NCBI GenBank assembly: GCA_947598155.1
Contig: CANQFC010000001.1
Coordinates: 310,001-374,000, forward strand
Reading direction: 5' to 3'
Length of the DNA: 64,000 bases
From: an uncultured Clostridia bacterium
Lineage (GTDB): Bacteria > Bacillota > Clostridia > Oscillospirales > Acutalibacteraceae
A program made the translations under genes and the position numbers. The notes under the pieces were generated by a model. It did no database searches. It was not told where the DNA came from and saw only the letters and a list, made by a program, of their open reading frames with translations. Below are positions 52,900 to 63,355 of this stretch, piece after piece. Every line of letters starts with the position of its first letter. The stretch's first letter is position 1.

Positions 52900-55395
52900 A
52901 TGAATAAGGTTCATATAGCTTTCGGATTTCATGTCAACTGTTATCACTCTTACCGCGGCGATACGGCGGATAATTTAGGATTTGGCTCTGACATACGCAT
53001 TATACGTAAAATAATAGGCGCGCTTGACGCCCTCAACAGCGAGGGCGTGCCCGTTAAAGGCACTTGGGACTGTGAAAATTTCTTTTCGCTTGAAAAGATT
53101 TTGCCGCAGTTCGCACCCGATATTATTGAGAATATGAAAAGGCGTACAGCGCAAAACGGCGACGAGCAGATTATTATGGGCTATTCAAACGGAGCGCTTG
53201 CCCCTATGACTCAGGAAGAGCTGGAGGCGTCGGTAAATCTTGCCGTTACAAATCCCGAAGGCTCCGGGCTTTTAGACATTTTCGGCAAGTGCGAAATGCT
53301 TGTCCGTCCGCAGGAGGTAATGTTTACCCCATCGCAGGTGCCCGTATATAACAAACTGGGCGTAAAGGCTCTCTGCCTTTATTATTCCTGCGTTCCGTTT
53401 GACGCGTTCCGCACAATAGTTCCCGTATTGCCGGATGAGCTGGCTTTTAATCCGTTGACTTATACTTATAAAGGCGACAGTATAACCGTTCTGCCTACAT
53501 ACAATAACTCTGATATTTGCGACGCAGGCTGTCTGCGCGCGTGGGTCAAGGAGCTTCATAAAAAGCAGGAGTCGGGCGAAATAAAACACGACGTCCTGAT
53601 ATTCGTCAATATGGACGCCGACGCTATCTTTTGGGAAAGTATGAATCTGCCCGTCGTTCGCAATAAAATAGCTAACACAGACGGCATAAACGGACTTGTG
53701 AGAGAAATAGCGGACTTGCCGTTTATTGAGTTCGACACGCCCGGGAATTACATTAAAACGCACGAGGCTTTGGGCAATATTGAATTTACGCAGGACACCG
53801 CAGACGGCAATTTTACAGGCTACGCCTCTTGGGCGGAAAAGCCGTATAACCGCAAAATCTGGACCGCCGTTGACCGTTCAAGGGCTTTGGCAAAGGCGAA
53901 CGGTAAGGACGACAGAAAATCCGCCTCATTCCGAGACAGAGTGCTTTTGCTCTCCACAACGCATTTCGGGCTTGCGACGCCCGTGCTTAATATCCGCCGT
54001 GAGGAAAAGGCCGACGAGCTCGCGCTTTCCGTTGTCAATTCCGAAAAACTCAAGCTGAAAAAATACAAAAAAATTGCCGTATATAACACCGCAAAGAGTA
54101 ATTTTCAGTGCGTTCAGATGTCCGTCAATGAAAAAATCGCCTCTGCCTCTCAAATTGAAATAAGCGGCGCGGGGCTTAAGGATTACACGGTTATTCCGAC
54201 CTCCGGCGACTTATCGTCTGTGTTTGTAATGATGCGTTTTGACGCGATAAAGGACAAATATTTTGTCGAGGCGAAAATCGGCGAATCTAAGAAACCCTCT
54301 AACGAAGATGAGCTTGAGCTTCACGGAAAGGGAATAACGCTTAAATTTTCAAAATACGGCAAGCTGTATAAGGTCATTTACAACAAAAAAGAAATCGGCG
54401 GAACGGATTTTCTTAAAAGCTTTATCACCTTTGACGGCAGGGAGTATGAATTTGAAAACGTAACCTGTGAGGCACTGTCTTTAGGCGGAAACGGAAAGGG
54501 TATTCGCTCAAAGGGTGAAATACATTTGCCGAATGAAAAAGAAAAAGGCGAGTTTACGTTTGATTTTATAGCGGTCGACTACTCAAAAGGTATTTTTGTC
54601 CATACGGATATTAAATATCCGTACACGCCGGAGTATGACTCGATTTCAACGGAAAATTCCTCCTTGGGAAGATATTCCGATATGAAATGGGAGGAGGCCG
54701 TGCCGTTCCAAATCACACCGTCTTTAGACGGCGATATTTCAGTCGTAAAGCGCAACTTTATGGGCGATATTTCCTCTTACAGAACGAAGAGCTTTTCCGA
54801 ATGCGACCCCAAAAACGTCAAATTAGACTCGTTTAACAACCATCTTACGGCAGGTCTTATTGCGCTGACAGACGGGCATACGGGCGTTGCGGTTGCGAAT
54901 GCCCGTAATGTGCTCGGCTCAATGGCTCATTGTCCTATGCGTATGCTTCCCGACGGCAAGGTACAAATGAATCCTTTCGGCACTTATTACGGCAAACAGC
55001 GCCACCATTGGAGCAGAGCCAACGGCGAAATACTTGACACCTATGTATATGTTACTCCTCAAGGCAAGTCGATAGCCCCGGCTTACAACGGCGCGCGCGA
55101 ATGCGCTATGATGGCTCTTTTCGGGTTTGAGGGGGCGGAGCCGACAGGCAAAACGCTTTGCGACATAACGTCTTTTGCCGATGGCGCCGTGGTTTCGTGT
55201 CCGGAAAATTCTGTTTTGGGCGAATATTATCTTGACAACGCTGTGCCGCATAAGCCGGAGGCTCAAAGCGTTGACGAGAAAAAGCTGAAAAATCCGATAG
55301 CCTCAGGTCTTTCCGGCAACCTCGGAAAGTACATTACTCTCGGCTCAAGGGCTGTTTTTCACATTGTCAAGGCGCAAATCAAATCAAGAAAATAA
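52900..55395 (+). CDS. Large putative glycoside hydrolase, GH38/GH57-like fold, function unknown
   Basis: N-terminal GFHVNCYHSYRGDT...GTWDCENFFSLEKILPQ...GYSNGALAPMTQEE plus a long C-terminal beta-rich region; last gene of the operon. Confidence 0.5.
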   Translation: MNKVHIAFGFHVNCYHSYRGDTADNLGFGSDIRIIRKIIGALDALNSEGVPVKGTWDCENFFSLEKILPQFAPDIIENMKRRTAQNGDEQIIMGYSNGALAPMTQEELEASVNLAVTNPEGSGLLDIFGKCEMLVRPQEVMFTPSQVPVYNKLGVKALCLYYSCVPFDAFRTIVPVLPDELAFNPLTYTYKGDSITVLPTYNNSDICDAGCLRAWVKELHKKQESGEIKHDVLIFVNMDADAIFWESMNLPVVRNKIANTDGINGLVREIADLPFIEFDTPGNYIKTHEALGNIEFTQDTADGNFTGYASWAEKPYNRKIWTAVDRSRALAKANGKDDRKSASFRDRVLLLSTTHFGLATPVLNIRREEKADELALSVVNSEKLKLKKYKKIAVYNTAKSNFQCVQMSVNEKIASASQIEISGAGLKDYTVIPTSGDLSSVFVMMRFDAIKDKYFVEAKIGESKKPSNEDELELHGKGITLKFSKYGKLYKVIYNKKEIGGTDFLKSFITFDGREYEFENVTCEALSLGGNGKGIRSKGEIHLPNEKEKGEFTFDFIAVDYSKGIFVHTDIKYPYTPEYDSISTENSSLGRYSDMKWEEAVPFQITPSLDGDISVVKRNFMGDISSYRTKSFSECDPKNVKLDSFNNHLTAGLIALTDGHTGVAVANARNVLGSMAHCPMRMLPDGKVQMNPFGTYYGKQRHHWSRANGEILDTYVYVTPQGKSIAPAYNGARECAMMALFGFEGAEPTGKTLCDITSFADGAVVSCPENSVLGEYYLDNAVPHKPEAQSVDEKKLKNPIASGLSGNLGKYITLGSRAVFHIVKAQIKSRK

Positions 55396-55450
55396 AACAG
55401 CCCGCGCAGACTTCAGTTTAGCGGGGTAACATTCCGCAGTTTCACCGCAA

Positions 55451-55535
55451 ATTCATAAATATACATAAAAATATGAATAAAATTCGCGTAATATTCATTA
55501 TTATGCGGATTTTTTTATAAAATACGAATAAAACT
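55451..55535. promoter_or_regulatory. Candidate ArgR/AhrC-box cluster upstream of argG
   Basis: ATTCATAAATAT, ATGAATAAAATTCG, ATATTCAT and ACGAATAAAA resemble ARG-box half sites. Confidence 0.4.
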
Positions 55536-55545
55536 TAATTTTCTA

Positions 55546-55574
55546 TTGACATTTTATTTCCGATTGGTTATACT
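55546..55574 (+). promoter_or_regulatory. Promoter of argG
   Basis: TTGACA-17-TATACT. Confidence 0.7.
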
Positions 55575-55604
55575 TTTATCTGTTAATTATTGGGAGGTAA
55601 AGTT

Positions 55605-56840
55605 ATGAATAAAGAAAATATAAAAAAAGTTGTTTTGGCATATTCCGGCGGTCTTGATACGTCAATCATAATTCCGTGGCTTAAAGAAAATTATAATAAC
55701 TGTGAGGTAATCGCCGTTTCAGGCGACGTCGGTCAGGGAACCGAGCTTGACGGACTTGAAGAAAAGGCAATTAAAACAGGCGCGTCAAAGCTTTATATAC
55801 TTGACTTGAAACAAGAGTATGTTGAGGAATATATTTGGCCCTGCCTTAAAGCCGGCGCCGATTACGAAACTTATCTTCTCGGCACATCTCACGCGCGCCC
55901 CTGCATTGCTAAGGGCCTTGCCGAAATAGCAAAAAAAGAAGGCGCGGACGCTATTTGCCACGGCTGTACGGGCAAGGGCAACGACCAAGTACGTTTTGAG
56001 CTTACTCTTAAGGCGTTTGCTCCCGAAATGCAGATAATTGCTCCTTGGCGCGAGTGGGATATTAAATCCCGCGAGGAGGAAATTGAGTACGCCGAGGCAC
56101 ACAATATCCCGCTTAAAATTAACCGTGAAACAAACTATTCAAAAGATAAAAACGTTTGGCACCTCTCACATGAGGGACTTGACCTTGAAGACCCCGCAAA
56201 CGAACCGATGTATTCAAAAGAGGGCTTTCTTGAAATGGGAGTATCTCCCGAACAGGCGCCGGATTCTCCGACATACGTTAACATTCACTTTGAAAAGGGC
56301 GTTCCCACAGCTATTGACGGCGTTGAAATGACAGGACTTCAAATTGTTGAAACTCTCAATAAAATCGGCGGTAAAAACGGTATCGGCCTTTTGGACATCG
56401 TTGAAAACCGTCTTGTAGGTATGAAATCCCGCGGAGTTTATGAAACTCCCGGCGGAACGATTCTTTATAAAGCCCACGAAATGCTTGAAACGATAACTCT
56501 TGACCGCGACACACAGCATTATAAAAAGCTTGTTTCGCAGAAATTCGGAGAGCTCGTTTATTTCGGCCAGTGGTTCACTCCTTTGCGTGAGGCTCTTTCC
56601 GCGTTCGTTGACAAAACGCAGGAAACGGTTACAGGCGATGTAAAGGTAAAGCTTTACAAGGGCAATGTTATAAACGCGGGCATTACATCTCCTTACACTC
56701 TTTATGATGAAAACGTAGCGTCGTTCGGCGAGGACGGCGGCGCGTACAATCAGGCGGATTCGGCAGGCTTTATCAACCTTTTCGGTTTGCCGATTAAAGT
56801 TAAGGCACTTCTTGACTCAAAAAGAGAAGGCATTGAATAA
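55605..56840 (+). CDS. argG: Argininosuccinate synthase
   Basis: [38 protein letters not shown] at 55605 after GGGAGG. Confidence 0.97.
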   Translation: MNKENIKKVVLAYSGGLDTSIIIPWLKENYNNCEVIAVSGDVGQGTELDGLEEKAIKTGASKLYILDLKQEYVEEYIWPCLKAGADYETYLLGTSHARPCIAKGLAEIAKKEGADAICHGCTGKGNDQVRFELTLKAFAPEMQIIAPWREWDIKSREEEIEYAEAHNIPLKINRETNYSKDKNVWHLSHEGLDLEDPANEPMYSKEGFLEMGVSPEQAPDSPTYVNIHFEKGVPTAIDGVEMTGLQIVETLNKIGGKNGIGLLDIVENRLVGMKSRGVYETPGGTILYKAHEMLETITLDRDTQHYKKLVSQKFGELVYFGQWFTPLREALSAFVDKTQETVTGDVKVKLYKGNVINAGITSPYTLYDENVASFGEDGGAYNQADSAGFINLFGLPIKVKALLDSKREGIE

Positions 56841-56913
56841 ACCGCAAAAAATTCAGGGCGGGGGCTTGCTCCCGCCGTTTAATCTTTAAGCTCATCTTGA
56901 AAGGACAGTATTT

Positions 56914-58293
56914 ATGGCAAAAATGTGGGAGGGCAGAACTTCAGGCGAAACAAGCAAAATCGCCGATGATTTTAATTCGTCGATAAAATTTGACTCAAAG
57001 ATGTACCGTCAGGACATAACGGGCAGTATGGCGCACGCCGCAATGCTGTCGGCGCAGAATATTATTTCGGCGGAAGAATCCGAGAAAATTATAGACTGTC
57101 TCGGCGAAATCCTTGCGGAAATTGAATCGGGCAAGCTCTCTGTCGATATGACGGCTGAGGATATACATATGTTTGTCGAGCAGATTCTTACCGAAAGAAT
57201 AGGCGACACAGGCAAAAAACTGCACACCGCAAGGAGCCGTAATGACCAAGTCGCTCTGGATATAAGAATGTATCTGCGTGACGAGGCGGAGGAAATTTCC
57301 AATCTTACAAAGGAGTTAATAAGCGTTATTGCCGACAAAGCGGATGAGTACAAGGACGCCATTATGCCGGGATATACACACCTTCAAAGGGCTCAGCCCA
57401 TAACATTCGGGCATCATTTAATGGCGTACACTATGATGCTCCTGCGTGACATTGACCGTATTGCGGACTGTAAAAAGAGAATGAACATTTCTCCGATAGG
57501 TTCTTGCGCTCTCGCGGGAACGACTTATAATACAGACCGTGATTTTGAGGCGGGTAAGCTCGGCTTTGACGGTATATGCTTAAATTCCATAGACGGAGTT
57601 TCCGACCGTGATTTTTGCGCGGAACTGCTCGGCGCTCTTTCAATTCTTATGATGCATTTGTCCCGTTTTTCTGAGGAAATTGTCCTTTGGTCAAGCTGGG
57701 AGTTTAAATTTATTGAGCTTTCCGACGCGTTCACAACAGGCTCTTCCATAATGCCTCAGAAAAAAAATCCCGATATGGCGGAGCTTATAAGGGGCAAAAC
57801 GGGCAGGGTTTACGGCGATTTAATAGGTCTTTTAACAACGCTTAAAGGGCTTCCTCTCGCTTACAATAAAGATATGCAGGAGGATAAGGAATCCGTTTTT
57901 GACGCTTGCGACACAGCAAAAATGTGCCTGCGGGTGATGACCGGAATGGTTTCAACAATGACGGCTGTCCCAGAAAATATGAAAAAGGCCGCTCAGAGCG
58001 GCTTCATAAACGCTACGGATATGGCCGATTATCTTGTAAATAAAGGCCTGCCGTTCCGTGACGCGTATAAAATTTCAGGCAGAATAGTGGCCGAATGTAT
58101 AAAAACTGGCGAGGTGCTTGAAACACTGCCGCTCAGCGTATATAAATCATTCAGCGATAAATTTGACGAAGGGATATACGCCGCGGTTGACCTTGGTTCC
58201 TGTGTTAACCGCAGAATTTCAGCGGGAGGAACGTCCGTCGCATCGGTTGAATCTCAGATAGCGTTTGTAAAATCAATGCTTAAAAACGAATAA
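56914..58293 (+). CDS. argH: Argininosuccinate lyase
   Basis: WEGRTSGETSKIADDFNSSI, HTARSRNDQVALD, GSSIMPQKKNPDMAELIRGK. Confidence 0.97.
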   Translation: MAKMWEGRTSGETSKIADDFNSSIKFDSKMYRQDITGSMAHAAMLSAQNIISAEESEKIIDCLGEILAEIESGKLSVDMTAEDIHMFVEQILTERIGDTGKKLHTARSRNDQVALDIRMYLRDEAEEISNLTKELISVIADKADEYKDAIMPGYTHLQRAQPITFGHHLMAYTMMLLRDIDRIADCKKRMNISPIGSCALAGTTYNTDRDFEAGKLGFDGICLNSIDGVSDRDFCAELLGALSILMMHLSRFSEEIVLWSSWEFKFIELSDAFTTGSSIMPQKKNPDMAELIRGKTGRVYGDLIGLLTTLKGLPLAYNKDMQEDKESVFDACDTAKMCLRVMTGMVSTMTAVPENMKKAAQSGFINATDMADYLVNKGLPFRDAYKISGRIVAECIKTGEVLETLPLSVYKSFSDKFDEGIYAAVDLGSCVNRRISAGGTSVASVESQIAFVKSMLKNE

Positions 58294-58303
58294 GAAAAGA
58301 AAA

Positions 58304-58335
58304 AACGGATACCCGAAAAGGTATCCGTTAATTTT
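58304..58335. terminator. Bidirectional terminator between argH and rpmB
   Basis: AACGGATAC-CCGAAAAG-GTATCCGTT-AATTTT. Confidence 0.8.
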
Positions 58336-58346
58336 CATTGAATTTC

Positions 58347-58535
58347 TCAGACAGCTCTTGTGACCTTGCCTGAACGAAGGCAGCGAGTGCAGGCATAAAC
58401 TCTCTTAGGAGAGCCGTTTACGATTGCCTTAACTCTTTTTACATTAGGCTTCCAAGTTCTGTTGGAACGTCTGTGAGAGTGGGAAACTTTAATTCCGAAA
58501 GATACGTCTTTACCGCAAAATTCACATTTCGCCAT
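58347..58535 (-). CDS. rpmB: Ribosomal protein L28
   Basis: MAKCEFCGKDVSFGIKVSHSHRRSNRTWKPNVKRVKA. Confidence 0.97.
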   Translation of the reverse strand: MAKCEFCGKDVSFGIKVSHSHRRSNRTWKPNVKRVKAIVNGSPKRVYACTRCLRSGKVTRAV

Positions 58536-58660
58536 TTAAGGCACCTCCTTGATAACAATAAATTATGAATCCAATCACAACAGATGATATTATAACCGAT
58601 ACAAATAAATTTTGCAAGGGTTTTTTACAAAAAAAATAGTGTAAAAAATCGAAAAAACTA

Positions 58661-58713
58661 TTGCAATTATAAAAAAAATAATATATAATACTATCAAAAC
58701 GAACAAATGTACG
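58661..58713 (+). promoter_or_regulatory. recA promoter with DinR/LexA-type SOS box
   Basis: TTGCAA-17-TATAAT (58684-58689) then CGAACAAATGTACG (58700-58713), close to CGAACRNRYGTTYC. Confidence 0.7.
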
Positions 58714-58729
58714 ATTGCGAGGTATAAAA

Positions 58730-59830
58730 ATGGCTGATAAGAAAAAAGCATTGGAAACTGCTCTGCTGCAAATTGAAAAGAGCTACGGCAAAGGCGCCGT
58801 AATGCGTTTGGGCGAAACGGGTTCGCTTAATGTTGAGGCAATTTCGACTGGCTCTATTTCTCTTGACAGCGCAACGGGCATCGGCGGATTTCCAAGGGGC
58901 AGAATAGTTGAGATTTACGGTCCTGAATCGTCAGGTAAAACGACTCTTGCCTTACAGGTCGTTGCGGAGGCGCAGAAAAACGGCGGAGAGGCGGCGTTTA
59001 TCGACGCCGAGCACGCGCTTGACCCCGAGTACGCTCAGAATTTGGGCGTTGACGTCAATTCACTACTTGTTTCTCAGCCTGACAACGGCGAACAGGCGCT
59101 TGAAATTGCGGAGGCTTTGGCTCGCTCCGGCGCTATTGACGTAATCGTTATCGACTCTGTTGCCGCGCTTGTTCCCAAGGCCGAAATTGAGGGCGATATG
59201 GGCGACAGCCACGTGGGGCTTCATGCCCGCCTTATGTCGCAGGCTCTGAGAAAACTTGCAGGCGTAATCAACAAGTCAAATACCCTTGTAATTTTTATTA
59301 ACCAGCTCCGTGAAAAGGTAGGCGTAATGTACGGTAACCCTGAGGTTACAACAGGCGGCAGAGCCCTAAAGTTCTATGCCTCAGTACGCGTTGACGTTCG
59401 CCGTATTGAGCAGTTAAAGGGTCAGAATAACGAATTTATCGGTTCTCGCACCCGCGCGAAAATTGTTAAAAATAAAGTTGCTCCGCCGTTTAAAGAGGCA
59501 GAATTTGACATTATGTACGGCGAGGGCATTTCAAAAATAGGCGAAATCGTCGATTTGGGCGTAAAATTCGGTATAATTCAAAAAAGCGGAGCGTGGTATT
59601 ATTTCGGTGAGGAAAGGCTCGGCCAAGGCAGAGAAAACGTTAAAATTCTCTTTAAACAGCAGCCCGATTTCGCCGAGGGTATCGAAAAGCAAATCCGTGA
59701 AAAGATGAAAGAGGCCATTGAGGCTAAAAAAACAGGTACGGAATCCTCGGCTCCCGAGCTTGTCAAGGTGCCGACGACAAAAGCCGCCGCCAAAGCTGTG
59801 CTTGACATTGCCGTTGACGACGAAGAATGA
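58730..59830 (+). CDS. recA: Recombinase RecA
   Basis: [44 protein letters not shown]. Confidence 0.98.
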   Translation: MADKKKALETALLQIEKSYGKGAVMRLGETGSLNVEAISTGSISLDSATGIGGFPRGRIVEIYGPESSGKTTLALQVVAEAQKNGGEAAFIDAEHALDPEYAQNLGVDVNSLLVSQPDNGEQALEIAEALARSGAIDVIVIDSVAALVPKAEIEGDMGDSHVGLHARLMSQALRKLAGVINKSNTLVIFINQLREKVGVMYGNPEVTTGGRALKFYASVRVDVRRIEQLKGQNNEFIGSRTRAKIVKNKVAPPFKEAEFDIMYGEGISKIGEIVDLGVKFGIIQKSGAWYYFGEERLGQGRENVKILFKQQPDFAEGIEKQIREKMKEAIEAKKTGTESSAPELVKVPTTKAAAKAVLDIAVDDEE

Positions 59831-60453
59831 AAATTTCGGTAAAGGAAGGCAGAGGCGGCAAGGTACATATTTATATCGACGGCGAGTACAAAACTACCGT
59901 TGATAAATCTTGGTGGTATTCCGAAAAATACCGCGAAATTGAAAATATAAACGAAGGGGAGCTGACGGAGTTTTTAAACTCGGTCAGTTTTCGCCGTGCT
60001 TATAACAAGGGGCTTGACCTTCTTTCACGCAGACCGTATTCTGAAAAGGAGCTGTCAAGAAAACTTTATGAAAAAAATTTTTCTGATGAGGCAATTAAAA
60101 GCGCCGTGCAAAGACTGAAAGAGCTTTCCCTGCTTAATGATGAAAGTTACGCGCAAATGCTTTGCGAACACCTTTACACCAACAAGCATTACGGCGCAAA
60201 AAGAATTATGCAGGAGCTAAGCTCACGGGGTATTGACCGTGTAACGGCGCAAAATGCAGTTCTCGCACTTGACAAAGACGAAATAAATAGTATAGTATTA
60301 TTGCTTGAAAATAAGTTTAAAGATAAAATCAAGGATGAAAAGGGTAAACAGCGCACAGTTGCCGCGCTGTTAAGGTACGGTTATTCGTATTCCGATATTA
60401 AATCTGCGTTTAACACTGTGACCGAAAATTCAGAGGAGGAATTTTATGAGTAA
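59827..60453 (+). CDS. recX: Regulatory protein RecX
   Basis: [41 protein letters not shown]; overlaps recA. Confidence 0.9.
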   Translation: MKISVKEGRGGKVHIYIDGEYKTTVDKSWWYSEKYREIENINEGELTEFLNSVSFRRAYNKGLDLLSRRPYSEKELSRKLYEKNFSDEAIKSAVQRLKELSLLNDESYAQMLCEHLYTNKHYGAKRIMQELSSRGIDRVTAQNAVLALDKDEINSIVLLLENKFKDKIKDEKGKQRTVAALLRYGYSYSDIKSAFNTVTENSEEEFYE

Positions 60454-61771
60454 AAAAATCGGTCTGATTTCTCTTGGGTGTCCCAAAAATCAGGCAGATG
60501 CCGAAATAATGCTCTCTAAGCTTCAAAACGGCGGTTACGAAATAGTAGACGACCCGGGCGAAGCGGATTTAATAATAGTCAATACGTGCGCATTTATTGA
60601 GAGCGCCAAAAAAGAATCTATTGAAAATATTCTCGATATGGCGTCTTATAAAGAGGACAACCCGTCTGTTAAATTGCTTGTAACGGGTTGCCTTGCCGAG
60701 CGCTACCGCTCTGAAATATTTGCCGAAATTCCCGAAGTTGACGGAGTTATAGGCATCGGCGCCGATAATGATATTCTCGATGTTTGCGACAGAATATTAT
60801 CGCTTGAAAAGGTTGAAGAATACCCTCCGAAAGAAAATCTTTGCTTTGACGGGGACAGAGTGCTCACAACTCCTCCTTATTCCGCATACCTTAAAATAGC
60901 GGAAGGCTGTTCAAATAAATGCACCTATTGCGCTATCCCGTCTATAAGGGGTGAATACCGCAGCAGACCTGCCGAAAGCATTTTGGCGGAGGCGGAAAAG
61001 CTTGCTCGTAACGGTGTAAAGGAGCTTATAATCGTAGCTCAGGATACCACCCGTTACGGTGAAGATTTGTACGGCAAAAGAGCGCTTTCGCCGCTACTGC
61101 GTTCGCTCTGCAAAATCGACGGAGTTGAGTGGATACGCCTTTTGTATCTATATCCCGAAAGAATTGACGATGAGCTTATAAATACAATAGCTGAAGAGGG
61201 CAAAATAGTAAAATATATGGATATACCCGTTCAGCACTGCTCTGCGAGGGTGCTTAAAAGAATGAACAGACAGGGCGACAGGCAGTCTTTGACGGCTCTT
61301 TTTGGTAAAATCAGAGAAAAAATTCCCGGCGTAACTCTGCGCACCACGTTTATTGCAGGTTTCCCCGGAGAAACGGAAGAGGAATTTGAGGAGCTTTGCG
61401 GCTTTATTTCCGAAATGAAGTTTGAGCGTATGGGCTGTTTCGCATATTCCGAGGAGGAGGGTACGCCCGCCGCGAATCTTGACGGAATGCTCCCCGAAGA
61501 AGAGAGAGCGCGCCGAGCAGATATAATTAACGATATGCAAAACGAAATTCTTGACTCTGTCAATGAATCGCTTATCGGCAAGGAAATTCGGGTAATTGTT
61601 GAGGATTATGACGGCTATACCGATTCTTACTACGGCAGAACTGTTATGGACGCGCCTGAAATTGACACGCAGATTTGCTTTACTTGCGGTTATGAGTTAA
61701 ATGACGGTGATATAGTTTCTGTTGAGGTCATAAACTGTGTTGACGGCTTTTTGACCGGCGAAGTGATTTAA
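60446..61771 (+). CDS. rimO: Ribosomal protein S12 methylthiotransferase
   Basis: ISLGCPKNQADAE, VNTCAFI, AEGCSNKCTYCAIPSIRGEYRSRP radical-SAM motif, TRAM-like C-terminus. Confidence 0.96.
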   Translation: MSKKIGLISLGCPKNQADAEIMLSKLQNGGYEIVDDPGEADLIIVNTCAFIESAKKESIENILDMASYKEDNPSVKLLVTGCLAERYRSEIFAEIPEVDGVIGIGADNDILDVCDRILSLEKVEEYPPKENLCFDGDRVLTTPPYSAYLKIAEGCSNKCTYCAIPSIRGEYRSRPAESILAEAEKLARNGVKELIIVAQDTTRYGEDLYGKRALSPLLRSLCKIDGVEWIRLLYLYPERIDDELINTIAEEGKIVKYMDIPVQHCSARVLKRMNRQGDRQSLTALFGKIREKIPGVTLRTTFIAGFPGETEEEFEELCGFISEMKFERMGCFAYSEEEGTPAANLDGMLPEEERARRADIINDMQNEILDSVNESLIGKEIRVIVEDYDGYTDSYYGRTVMDAPEIDTQICFTCGYELNDGDIVSVEVINCVDGFLTGEVI

Positions 61772-61785
61772 GAGAAAGGAACGGA

Positions 61786-62406
61786 TTGCGCACAGCGCCG
61801 AACACAACTTATATGAAATTAAATACACCGAATAGACTTACGATAGTGCGGATGTTAATTGCTCCGTTATTTCTTGCGGTTATTATGAAGGATAATTTGC
61901 CGCACAGATTTTTGTGGGCGGCTGTTATTTTTGTTGCGGCGTCAGTTACGGACGCTATTGACGGTATGCTTGCAAGGAAAAACGATCAGGTAACAAATTT
62001 CGGCAGGCTTCTTGACCCCATCGCGGATAAAGTCCTCACCACCGCCGCTCTTTTAGCGTTTATGAAATTGGGGATTTGCAATATTTGGATAGTGATGATA
62101 GTTCTTGCGAGAGAATTTACGATAGCCTCAATCCGTATGATAGCCGCTTCAAACGGGGTCGTGATACCCGCGAATATTTGGGGCAAGCTCAAAACGGTGA
62201 GCCAAATGGTCTTTACCGTAATTATTATGATTTTAGGTGAGGTATATCAATACGCGGAAAATATTGTGCCGGGCGTAACCGCGCCGTATTATTTTACGCT
62301 TTCCAATATTTCTAACACGCTTTTGTGGATAACGGCGGTTCTTGCGGTAATTTCCGGCGTTATTTACATAAAAGACAGTAAAAATGCCATAGATTATTCA
62401 AAATAA
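61786..62406 (+). CDS. pgsA: CDP-diacylglycerol-glycerol-3-phosphate 3-phosphatidyltransferase
   Basis: NRLTIVRMLIAP; DAIDGMLARKNDQVTNFGRLLDPIADK CDP-alcohol phosphotransferase motif; start may be ATG 61813. Confidence 0.95.
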   Translation: MRTAPNTTYMKLNTPNRLTIVRMLIAPLFLAVIMKDNLPHRFLWAAVIFVAASVTDAIDGMLARKNDQVTNFGRLLDPIADKVLTTAALLAFMKLGICNIWIVMIVLAREFTIASIRMIAASNGVVIPANIWGKLKTVSQMVFTVIIMILGEVYQYAENIVPGVTAPYYFTLSNISNTLLWITAVLAVISGVIYIKDSKNAIDYSK

Positions 62407-62454
62407 CAGTAGATTTTTTAAAAAATTGTGATATACTGTAATAAAATAAATGCG

Positions 62455-62680
62455 TTGATTAAGAAGAGTAGCAATTTTTTTCCTTTCAGAGAGAAGGCGC
62501 CGTCGGCTGAAAGCGCCTTTAAGTCGGATTTTTGCGAAGTGCGCTTATGAGCAGGCAGGGGGAACTTAGTATCTCTGCACGGGTGATTCCGTTATTTATC
62601 TTTGAGTTACAAAACGAAGTGGAACCGCGATTATTCGCCTTCGGGGTCTTTATCGGCCCTGAGGGCTTTTTATTTTTCGG
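62455..62680 (+). promoter_or_regulatory. T-box riboswitch (tRNA-Cys responsive)
   Basis: AGAGAG motif, specifier TGC (62540-62542), T-box GTGGAACCGCG (62619-62629), terminator GCCTTCGGGGTC...GGCCCTGAGGGC-TTTTTA. Confidence 0.93.
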
Positions 62681-62695
62681 ATTTGAGGAGTTGAT

Positions 62696-63355
62696 ATGAT
62701 GTTTGAACAGTTAAAAGAGGATATTGCGACCGTTAAAGAGAGGGACCCTGCGGCAAAATCAAGCGCGGAAATTCTTTTTCTGTATCCCGGTCTTAAAGCC
62801 ATAAGAATGCACAGAAAGGCGTATTGGTTCTGGACTCATAATCATAAATTTATTGCACGCGCCATTTCACAGAGGGCGGTAAAAAAGACGGGAATTGAAA
62901 TTCACCCTGCCGCCAAAATCGGCAAACGCTTTTTTATTGACCACGGAACGGGCGTTGTAATAGGTGAGACAACCGAAATAGGCGACGATGTTACTATTTA
63001 TCAGGGCGTTACCCTCGGCGGTACCGGCAAAGATGTCGGCAAACGCCACCCGACAATAGGCAACGGGGTTTTGATTGGCTCAGGCGCGAAGGTCTTAGGC
63101 CCGTTTAAAGTAGGGGATAACACAAATATTGCGGCAGGCGCCGTTGTACTTGACGAAATCCCTCCGAATTCAACTGCGGTCGGCGTACCCGCAAGGGTAG
63201 TAAAGCAGGGAGGCGTTCGCGTAGATAAACTCGACCAAGTTCATATTCCCGACCCCGTATCGCAGGAACTTTGTAAAATGGCAATAAGAATCGACAACCT
63301 GGAAAAAGAACTCAAAGCATATAAGGATAAGGAGAAAAAAGATGAAAATATATAA
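62696..63355 (+). CDS. cysE: Serine O-acetyltransferase
   Basis: Hexapeptide-repeat protein: [48 protein letters not shown]. Confidence 0.96.
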   Translation: MMFEQLKEDIATVKERDPAAKSSAEILFLYPGLKAIRMHRKAYWFWTHNHKFIARAISQRAVKKTGIEIHPAAKIGKRFFIDHGTGVVIGETTEIGDDVTIYQGVTLGGTGKDVGKRHPTIGNGVLIGSGAKVLGPFKVGDNTNIAAGAVVLDEIPPNSTAVGVPARVVKQGGVRVDKLDQVHIPDPVSQELCKMAIRIDNLEKELKAYKDKEKKDENI

